From NCBI GenBank assembly GCA_021809225.1, contig JAKBAL010000016.1:1-12467 (forward strand): 12,467 nt of DNA, in the 5' to 3' direction. The position numbers and the translations under genes were made by a program. Positions 6,714-12,467 of this stretch are shown piece by piece; position 1 is the stretch's first letter; each line of letters opens with the position of its first letter. The notes under the pieces are model-generated. The model had not been told where the DNA came from. It made no database searches and saw only the letters and a list, made by a program, of their open reading frames with translations. The stretch comes from Pseudomonadota bacterium (GTDB taxonomy: Bacteria > Pseudomonadota > Alphaproteobacteria > UBA9655).

Positions 6714-7496
6714 TTATCCCACTCGCTCAACCATTTTTTTCTTAATCTCCCCAATCGCTTTTGCCGGATTAAGGCCTTTGGGGCATGTATTGGTGCAGTT
6801 CATAATCGTATGGCAGCGATAGAGTTTAAAAGGATCTTCAAGAGCATCAAGTCGTTCTCCCGTTGCTTCATCCCGGCTATCAGCAATCCAGCGATAGGAT
6901 TGAAGTAAGGTGGCTGGACCCAGGTAGCGATCTCCATTCCACCAATAACTAGGGCAACTGGTTGTACAACAGAAGCAAAGGATGCAATCCCAAAGCCCAT
7001 CAAGCTTTGCCCGTTCTTCAACGCTTTGAAGCCGTTCCTTATCAGGAGGAGGATCTTCTGCCGACTGGAGCCAGGGCTCAATAGAGTCGTACTGGGCATA
7101 GGCAAAACTTAAATCAGGGATAAGATCTTTCACGACATGCAAGTGGGGGAGAGGGGTAATTTTGATATCTCCCTTGCCCTCATTAATATGCTTAATGCAG
7201 GCCAGGGTATTTGTACCGTCGATATTCATAGCGCAGGACCCACAAATTCCTTCTCGACAAGATCTACGGAAGGTGAGGGTGGTATCCACCTCATTCTTAA
7301 TTTTAATAAGGGCATCGAGCACCATGGGGCCGCAGTCATCCAGGTTAAGCTCATAGGTATCCAACCTTGGGTTATCCTGTGAATCGGGGTCATAGCGGTA
7401 AATATGAAAGAGCTTCATCCTCGGCCCTTTGGAAGGTGATGGATACACGTGTCCTTTTTGGATGCGAGAGTTGGGGGGAAGTCGAAGTTGAACCAT
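6714..7496 (-). CDS. sdhB: Succinate dehydrogenase iron-sulphur subunit
   Basis: 260 residues, the alphaproteobacterial/mitochondrial-type length with a longer N-terminus than E. coli SdhB. It carries electrons from SdhA to the quinone site at the inner membrane. All ligands are visible: [2Fe-2S] C80, C85, C88, C100; [4Fe-4S] C171, C174, C177, C238; [3Fe-4S] C181, C228, C234. W186 (SYWWN) and H229 match the E. coli quinone-site Trp164 and His207. AAGGGAG lies 7 bases before the ATG and overlaps the end of sdhA, 13 bp away. It is the last gene of the sdh operon. Confidence 0.98.
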   Translation of the reverse strand: MVQLRLPPNSRIQKGHVYPSPSKGPRMKLFHIYRYDPDSQDNPRLDTYELNLDDCGPMVLDALIKIKNEVDTTLTFRRSCREGICGSCAMNIDGTNTLACIKHINEGKGDIKITPLPHLHVVKDLIPDLSFAYAQYDSIEPWLQSAEDPPPDKERLQSVEERAKLDGLWDCILCFCCTTSCPSYWWNGDRYLGPATLLQSYRWIADSRDEATGERLDALEDPFKLYRCHTIMNCTNTCPKGLNPAKAIGEIKKKMVERVG

Positions 7497-7509
7497 CGTA
7501 AAGCTCCCT

Positions 7510-9300
7510 TTAATAAACCCGTTGGCGAGGTGGAATGACGTCCACTTCTGCAGTAAGCGTGTAAAGATGCACGGGGCGATAGGTAAATGAAATCTCGTCT
7601 CCTTGAAGGCGAGCCACCGTGTGTTTCATCCAATCAACATCATCTCTCTCAGGATAATCCTCTCGGGCGTGAGCGCCCCTGCTTTCCTTGCGATTAAGAG
7701 CAGACTGGATTGTTACAAGAGATTGCTGCAGAAGATTTTCAAGCTCCAACGCTTCAACAAGATCACTATTCCAAATCATGGAACGATCATTCAATTGAAT
7801 ATCCTTATAAGAAGCTGCAATGTCTTTAATCTTTTTAATTCCTTGTTCCAGATGATCTTGCGTTCGAAAAACTGCACAATGGGTTTGCATTGCACGCTGC
7901 ATATTTAAACGAATTTCAGATGCTTTTAGGGATCCCTTTGCTTGTCGAAGACGATCAAGCTTTGCAATCGTCTTGTCCCCATCTTGTGGTCGCAAAGGCT
8001 TTACAGGGGTTTCCTTACAGATAATTTCTTTTGCTCTGTAAGCTGCTGCACGTCCAAAGACGATGAGATCAAGCAATGAATTTGTCCCTAAGCGATTTGC
8101 ACCATGAACAGATACACAAGCCCCTTCACCAATAGCCATAAGGCCAGGAACAACCTGTTCTGGATTTTGATCGGTGGGATTAATCACTTCCGCGAAATTG
8201 TTTGTGGGAATGCCCCCCATATTATAATGAACAGTTGGTAAAACAGGGATGGGATCTTTTGTGGCATCAACCCCAGCAAAGATACGTGCTGTCTCCGTAA
8301 TTCCTGGAAGACGCTCATGTATAAGAGCTGGAGCAAGATGTTCCATATGGAGGTAAACATGATCTTTAAGGGGCCCGACGCCTCGCCCCTCATTAATTTC
8401 TATGGTGATCGCACGACTGACAACGTCTCGAGAGGCTAGATCTTTCGCATGGGGGGCATACCGCTCCATAAACCGTTCCCCTTCGCTATTCGTTAGATAA
8501 CCACCTTCACCACGAGCAGCTTCCGACATCAGACATCCCGCTGGGTAAATTCCTGTGGGATGAAATTGAACAAATTCCATATCCTGCAAGGGAAGGCCTG
8601 CCCGGAGAATCATAGCATTCCCATCACCCGTGCAGGTATGAGCAGAAGTACAGGAAAGATAAGCGCGACCATACCCTCCTGTCGCTAAAACAACCATATG
8701 AGCTGCAAATCGGTGAAGTGTCCCATCTTGCAAATTCCAAGCGATCACTCCTCGACAAACGCCATCTTCATTCATAATGAGGTCTAAAACAAAAAATTCA
8801 TTAAAAAACAGAGCCTTATGTTTTAGGCTTTGTTGGTACAGCGTATGCAAAATGGCGTGACCTGTCTTATCCGCAGCCGCACAGGCTCTGTGAGCCGGAG
8901 CTTCGCCATAATTTATGGTTTGGCCTCCAAACGTTCGTTGATAAATCTTCCCTTCTTCTGTACGAGAGAAGGGGACTCCCATGTGTTCAAGTTCAATGAC
9001 TGCAGGCATAGCATTGCGACACATATATTCAATTGCATCTTGGTCCCCAAGCCAGTCGGAACCTTTAACCGTGTCATACATATGAAAACGCCAATTATCG
9101 CCATCATCCATGTTATTGAGGGCTGCGCTGATCCCTCCTTGGGCAGCAACCGTATGACTTCGGGTTGGAAATACTTTTGTGAGTGAAGCCGTTTTAAGCC
9201 CTTGGGCTGCCATTCCTAAGGTTGCTCTAAGCCCTGCCCCTCCTGCTCCCACGACAACCACGTCGTATGTATGATCTGTTATATGATATTCTTTTGTCAT
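7510..9300 (-). CDS. sdhA: Succinate dehydrogenase flavoprotein subunit
   Basis: 596 residues, full length. It oxidises succinate to fumarate on the cytoplasmic side of complex II. The FAD-binding GAGGAGLRA (18-26) and the covalent flavin histidine H49 ([10 protein letters not shown]) are present. Active-site residues are H248 (QFHPTG), R297 (VVSRAI), H359 (VHYNMGG) and R404 (GANRLGTN), equal to E. coli H242, R286, H354 and R399. It starts 10 bp after sdhD with a weak ribosome binding site, so coupling to sdhD translation is likely. sdhB follows after 13 bp. No irregularities are seen. Confidence 0.98.
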   Translation of the reverse strand: MTKEYHITDHTYDVVVVGAGGAGLRATLGMAAQGLKTASLTKVFPTRSHTVAAQGGISAALNNMDDGDNWRFHMYDTVKGSDWLGDQDAIEYMCRNAMPAVIELEHMGVPFSRTEEGKIYQRTFGGQTINYGEAPAHRACAAADKTGHAILHTLYQQSLKHKALFFNEFFVLDLIMNEDGVCRGVIAWNLQDGTLHRFAAHMVVLATGGYGRAYLSCTSAHTCTGDGNAMILRAGLPLQDMEFVQFHPTGIYPAGCLMSEAARGEGGYLTNSEGERFMERYAPHAKDLASRDVVSRAITIEINEGRGVGPLKDHVYLHMEHLAPALIHERLPGITETARIFAGVDATKDPIPVLPTVHYNMGGIPTNNFAEVINPTDQNPEQVVPGLMAIGEGACVSVHGANRLGTNSLLDLIVFGRAAAYRAKEIICKETPVKPLRPQDGDKTIAKLDRLRQAKGSLKASEIRLNMQRAMQTHCAVFRTQDHLEQGIKKIKDIAASYKDIQLNDRSMIWNSDLVEALELENLLQQSLVTIQSALNRKESRGAHAREDYPERDDVDWMKHTVARLQGDEISFTYRPVHLYTLTAEVDVIPPRQRVY

Positions 9301-9310
9301 GAGCTTACTT

Positions 9311-9688
9311 TCAACTTAAGAAAATTTTTAAGAGGGAAACGATGGCTAAAAGCGCCATGAGCCCACTAAAAAGTTTTATAGCAATGATCAGAATCCATTT
9401 GGTAAGCTCATGGGGGATATAGTCCTCCAAAATCACCTGCATTCCTAAATATCCATGATAAAAGAGAGCAAAAATAAAAAAAATGGCAAGACTGACGGTC
9501 CAAGAAGACGAGAACCAAGTGCAGGCTATCGCGAAAGGAGCCGTGAGAAGAACAATAAACGTGCCAACGAACCAGATCCCAAGAGGAATCAAGGCAATAG
9601 CAGAGATTCTTTGGACAATCCAATGGTGAAGACCGCTCTTAGCTGATCCTAAACCTCTGGCTCGACGTAGATTCGATTCAAATTTCAT
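9311..9688 (-). CDS. sdhD: Succinate dehydrogenase membrane anchor subunit
   Basis: 125 residues with three membrane helices (about 27-50, 63-85, 97-122). [21 protein letters not shown] and [15 protein letters not shown] are family motifs; H78 is the expected haem b ligand and D89-Y90 matches the DY pair near the quinone site (Tyr83 in E. coli). The ATG at 9688 overlaps the sdhC stop as ATGA, with GGGAG 9 bases upstream. The frame stays open back to 9766, but that would overlap sdhC by about 80 bases and add non-family sequence, so the inner start is chosen. Confidence 0.94.
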   Translation of the reverse strand: MKFESNLRRARGLGSAKSGLHHWIVQRISAIALIPLGIWFVGTFIVLLTAPFAIACTWFSSSWTVSLAIFFIFALFYHGYLGMQVILEDYIPHELTKWILIIAIKLFSGLMALLAIVSLLKIFLS

Positions 9689-10092
9689 AACCACATTCTC
9701 CCTCCGAAGATAACTAAAATCCAAGAAACTATTGTTGAGAGCACTGAGGATATAATAACCATCCATCCCGTGAGTCGTACCGCACTCATTTCATAGCCAA
9801 GACCTATATCCCACATGAGATGACGAATACCATTGCACAGATGGTAAAAAAAGGAAAAAGACCAACCCATAAGGAGAATAAGACCTATGGAGCTAAGTAA
9901 AAAATCTTGCATGGCTTCATAACTTTGAGGGCCTGCAGCAAGAGCCACAAACCATAATGTCAAAAGGACAGAACCTGCATAAAGAACAATGCCTGTTACC
10001 CGATGCAAAATGGAAAGAAGAGATGTAATTTGAATCTTATAAACTTGAAGATGGGGGGAAAGAGGCCGTTTTTCTTTAACAGATTGGATCAT
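9685..10092 (-). CDS. sdhC: Succinate dehydrogenase cytochrome b556 subunit
   Basis: 135 residues with three membrane helices. RPLSPHLQVY and SILHRVTG are SdhC hallmarks. S27, R31 and H84 fall at the same positions as in E. coli SdhC, where Ser27 and Arg31 form the quinone site and His84 ligates haem b. GIRHLMWDIG follows. AAGGA lies 6 bases before the ATG. It is the first sdh gene, 66 bp after the Rsm22-family gene, with a candidate promoter in the gap, and overlaps sdhD by 4 bases. Confidence 0.97.
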   Translation of the reverse strand: MIQSVKEKRPLSPHLQVYKIQITSLLSILHRVTGIVLYAGSVLLTLWFVALAAGPQSYEAMQDFLLSSIGLILLMGWSFSFFYHLCNGIRHLMWDIGLGYEMSAVRLTGWMVIISSVLSTIVSWILVIFGGRMWL

Positions 10093-10122
10093 CAGCAGTC
10101 CTTGTTAATTTTTATTTTTATG

Positions 10123-10151
10123 GTTTTACGCCTCTTCTCTGTCGTCGTCAA
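10123..10151 (-). promoter_or_regulatory. Candidate promoter of sdhCDAB
   Basis: On the minus strand TTGACG (10146-10151, 5/6) is followed after 17 bases by TAAAAC (10123-10128, 4/6). A start near 10116 gives a leader of about 24 bases before sdhC. It lies wholly between the rsm22 stop and sdhC, so sdh could be transcribed independently of rsm22. Confidence 0.5.
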
Positions 10152-10158
10152 TGTGAGG

Positions 10159-11124
10159 TTATTCTTCCCACTCATCGCCCCATTTAATATCCCGTGCCCG
10201 TGTATAAGCACTTCCTTCACTTTTGGAAACAACGCGACGTTCAAGTTCAGCATTTTGCCTGCAAAGATCTAAAATAACATGTCCTGTCTTTTGTATTGGC
10301 GCTTTAATGACGCGTGCTGTAGGAGTGGGATGGGAATGAGGAGAAACCACAAGATAAGAATATTTTTCATCCTCAAAGGATAAAGTGCCTTCTTTTGCGC
10401 GTTTATGATACTTTCCGCGAGGAATACGGACGCTAAAATGACACCAATCTTTTCCTTCTTTAAAGCGAGTAGAGAGAGGGCAGGCGGCACTATGGGGACA
10501 AGGAGCTATGATATGAGCCCCCAATTCTGTTAATAAGTGACGCGCTGTTAGCAGATGACCAAATCCTTCTGGAGTGCCTGGCTCTATGAGAATTAAGAGG
10601 TTATCTGTCGCTCTATAAGCCTTTTCCAAGACATAAATTTGCTCTTTAAGGGAAAGTTCATTCAGAACATAAGATAGAATAATAGCATCATGAGTGGGAA
10701 AAGCGTCACTCTTGGAAATATCATCACGACACCAAGAAAGCTGAAGGGGATTCAGATTATCTTGAGTAAGATGTTGGCCTAAGCGCAACAGTTCAATATC
10801 TTTTTCAAAAAGGGTTATACGTTGCAGATTAGGCATATCTTCATAAGCAGCCCAAGCGACGCTTCCCACTCCCGCTCCCAAATCTAAAAGAGTTTTAATG
10901 GGATTGAGAAAAGGCTGAATCCTGCTAAATACTTGTCGTGTTGCTCCATAAGTCGCTGGAAGACGGGCAGCAATATAGGCGAGACGATGAAGCTGAGAAG
11001 AAATAAATTTCCCTTGAGCATAGCGTTGACTCAGGTCAAAGCAGGCCTCTCTCAGCTTGTCCATGTTCACGGGTGCCAATTCTCGATCAATAGCGTTGGA
11101 TAGTTTTAAAGGAAGTGTTTCCAC
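10159..11124 (-). CDS. Rsm22/METTL17-family ribosome-maturation methyltransferase-like protein
   Basis: 321 residues. It has a SAM-dependent methyltransferase fold with motif I LLDLGAGVGSV (79-89) and SYVLNEL (151-157). Four cysteines, C209 and C215 (APCPHSAACPL), C228 (DWCHF) and C288 (ILDLC), follow the pattern that holds a [4Fe-4S] cluster in human METTL17, a mitoribosome small-subunit assembly factor; yeast Rsm22 is a relative. The start is GTG at 11124 with GGGAGG five bases upstream, better supported than any nearby ATG. The bacterial role is probably small-subunit maturation; enzymatic methylation is not proven for the family. It lies directly upstream of sdhC on the same strand. Confidence 0.9.
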   Translation of the reverse strand: METLPLKLSNAIDRELAPVNMDKLREACFDLSQRYAQGKFISSQLHRLAYIAARLPATYGATRQVFSRIQPFLNPIKTLLDLGAGVGSVAWAAYEDMPNLQRITLFEKDIELLRLGQHLTQDNLNPLQLSWCRDDISKSDAFPTHDAIILSYVLNELSLKEQIYVLEKAYRATDNLLILIEPGTPEGFGHLLTARHLLTELGAHIIAPCPHSAACPLSTRFKEGKDWCHFSVRIPRGKYHKRAKEGTLSFEDEKYSYLVVSPHSHPTPTARVIKAPIQKTGHVILDLCRQNAELERRVVSKSEGSAYTRARDIKWGDEWEE

Positions 11125-11382
11125 AAATTCCTCCCAGAATTTCGTTTGTATTTATTAAACCACGCTTGGAGCTGAGATGCCATGAAAATGTGTAATATCC
11201 CCCCCCTGCCTGACAAAGGAGGAGAAAAGGCTGCAACAATTGTGACTTTTAAGGAGTTCTCCTATATTTACGAAAAAAGACCTTATTTTAAGTAATATTT
11301 AAGATTATTAGAGTATAAATTCCTTAGATAAAAACAATTTTTTTCAAAAAACAAAGAAAATATTTTTGAGAAGGGAATTACC
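11125..11382. other. 258-bp divergent intergenic region
   Basis: This separates the Rsm22-family gene (minus) from the secreted amidase (plus). It holds a C8 run (about 11203-11210) followed by CCTGCCT/AGGAGG that could form a small bulged stem, a short dyad AGGAG-TT-CTCCT (11252-11263), and a very AT-rich stretch 11265-11370. TATAAAT at 11314-11320 could be a -10 box for the amidase gene but has no good -35 partner. No RNA gene or convincing coding sequence is seen. Confidence 0.5.
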
Positions 11383-12467
11383 ATGAAAATACTTATCAGT
11401 GCTGTAGTCATTTCAGCGAGTCTCACGTCTCATGTGCAAGCGTGTAGCGATATTTTTATTAATAAAGCGGGATATCATATTGAAGGACGCACTCTAGATT
11501 TTCTAGTTAATCTCGCTTTTCAGGATAGGATTGGCTTTATCGGAGACGAAAACACAACGGACGTTGTGCTTGATGCAGAGCGCATCCCGAGTACGCAGCT
11601 TACATCATGGAAAAATAAGTATGGTTATTTTGGTCGAGCTGCTTTTAATGGCGAAAAAATGATTGATGGAATGAACACACAAGGATTTTCTATAGCTATA
11701 CTTTATCTTCCTGGGACTAAATTTCCTGCTTATGATGAAAACAATAAAAATCCTGTCTTGGCAATTTATGACATAGGTTCTTACCTCCTATCACAAGCGA
11801 GCACGGTTCCAGAAGCATTAAAATTGCTTCGCTCTCATCAACTTGTAAAATCTGCGTTAAAAGCAAAAGAAGGTTATTTTATAAAAGATATCCCAATTCA
11901 CTATGTTATTCGAGATAAAACAGGCGAGAGTGCCGTTATCGAATTTATGAATGGACAGGTGCAAATTTACGAAAATGCTGGAAACATTATGACGAATGCT
12001 CCTTCCTTTGATTGGCAGCGACAAAACGCCAGCTATTATGATTCTCTATCAGCGAACGATAAAAAACCCAATGAACAATTTAGTAAGAGCTTTTATAACT
12101 ATGAACACATATACAAGACCAGTTCATTTAAAGGGGAAGCTAACCTCATGGGGTTGCCAGGAGACTTTACGCCTCCCTCCCGATTTGCAAGAGCCTCCGT
12201 GCTCTTAAACAACTTACCAACTCCAGCCTCTAAACAGGTTGCTTTATATCAAGTGAGTTCCTTAATTGATTCATTGGCTGTCCCAGCGCTTGAAGGTGCC
12301 TCACCAACGCTTTGGAGCTCTATTAAGGATTTAGATGAAGGGGTTTATTATGTAAAAAATATTGCATTATTTCAGGGAGATAGAACTATATACCCGATGT
12401 CAATTACGAATGGTTATACAGCCTTTGATCTAAAATCCATTGATTTTAAGGTTCCCGGTCCTGCATA
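11383..12467 (+). CDS. Secreted choloylglycine hydrolase/penicillin V acylase-family amidase (3' end at window edge)
   Basis: 361 complete codons; the last two bases (TA) may begin a stop codon, since the length already fits the family. This is an Ntn hydrolase cleaving linear C-N amide bonds. A signal peptide (1-20, ending HVQA) exposes C21 as N-terminal nucleophile, followed by SDIFI. R36 and D39 (GRTLDF), N205 (MTNAPSFDWQ) and R267 (LPGDFTPPSRFARA) match bile salt hydrolase Arg18, Asp21, Asn175 and Arg228. AAGGGA lies 6 bases before the ATG. The substrate is unknown: penicillin V, acyl-homoserine lactones or conjugated bile acids in relatives. It is expected in the periplasm or outside the cell. 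Confidence 0.92.
   Translation, partial: MKILISAVVISASLTSHVQACSDIFINKAGYHIEGRTLDFLVNLAFQDRIGFIGDENTTDVVLDAERIPSTQLTSWKNKYGYFGRAAFNGEKMIDGMNTQGFSIAILYLPGTKFPAYDENNKNPVLAIYDIGSYLLSQASTVPEALKLLRSHQLVKSALKAKEGYFIKDIPIHYVIRDKTGESAVIEFMNGQVQIYENAGNIMTNAPSFDWQRQNASYYDSLSANDKKPNEQFSKSFYNYEHIYKTSSFKGEANLMGLPGDFTPPSRFARASVLLNNLPTPASKQVALYQVSSLIDSLAVPALEGASPTLWSSIKDLDEGVYYVKNIALFQGDRTIYPMSITNGYTAFDLKSIDFKVPGPA

Noticed and set aside
9689..9766. Longer N-terminus for SdhD
   Set aside because: It overlaps sdhC heavily and is not SdhD-like; the inner ATG has GGGAG and forms an ATGA overlap.
11178..11294. Plus-strand short open frame of 37-38 codons (about MKMCNIPPL...)
   Set aside because: No proper ribosome binding site, a C-run in the middle and no recognisable protein features.
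1..12467. Mobile, defence or secretion system hidden among the genes
   Set aside because: Every gene of more than 130 residues belongs to a known housekeeping or transport family, and the unassigned genes are isolated small membrane or exported proteins.

Overview
The window looks like a core-genome segment of an AT-leaning alphaproteobacterium, possibly a host-associated lineage (Holosporales- or Rickettsiales-like). The call rests on the alphaproteobacterial form of SdhB, an Rsm22/METTL17-type protein, an HslV with an 11-residue propeptide, and the order sdhC-sdhD-sdhA-sdhB. The lineage below class level is inference. Almost every gene is a recognisable housekeeping gene. No defence system, prophage, insertion sequence, tRNA/rRNA gene or CRISPR array is visible.

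Layout. Positions 16-160 hold a non-coding interspersed element bounded by imperfect inverted repeats and ending in a strong hairpin. On the minus strand hslV (protease subunit of HslUV) is followed by an 86-residue two-helix membrane protein; hslU is not next to it. Divergent from hslV, a plus-strand run encodes a HIT-family protein, the retropepsin-like RimB, the ATP-grasp ligase RimK and a small exported cysteine-containing protein. The first two genes overlap by 4 bp. AMP nucleosidase (amn) follows on the same strand. It converges on a minus-strand EamA transporter, and further right on the same strand lie rpmG (ribosomal protein L33, only 55 residues) with a good sigma70-type promoter and a small exported charged protein.

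The right half is a minus-strand block: an Rsm22-family ribosome-maturation protein, then sdhC-sdhD-sdhA-sdhB, encoding all four subunits of succinate dehydrogenase (respiratory complex II). Haem, quinone, FAD and all eleven Fe-S ligands are present. A candidate promoter lies between rsm22 and sdhC. The window ends inside, or exactly at the stop codon of, a plus-strand secreted choloylglycine hydrolase/penicillin V acylase-type amidase with its catalytic residues present.

Functional themes. HslV does protein quality control. RimB and RimK control C-terminal glutamylation of ribosomal protein S6, and with L33 and Rsm22 they make the segment rich in ribosome genes. Complex II links the TCA cycle to the quinone pool. 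Amn degrades AMP. Points deserving a second look are an HslV whose conserved active-site serine (Ser124 of the E. coli mature enzyme) is alanine, the internally repeated 86-residue membrane protein in the hslU position, the rimB-rimK cluster with HIT and exported partners, an Fe-S-type Rsm22 beside complex II, an 18-bp dyad upstream of rpmG, and the secreted Ntn amidase.
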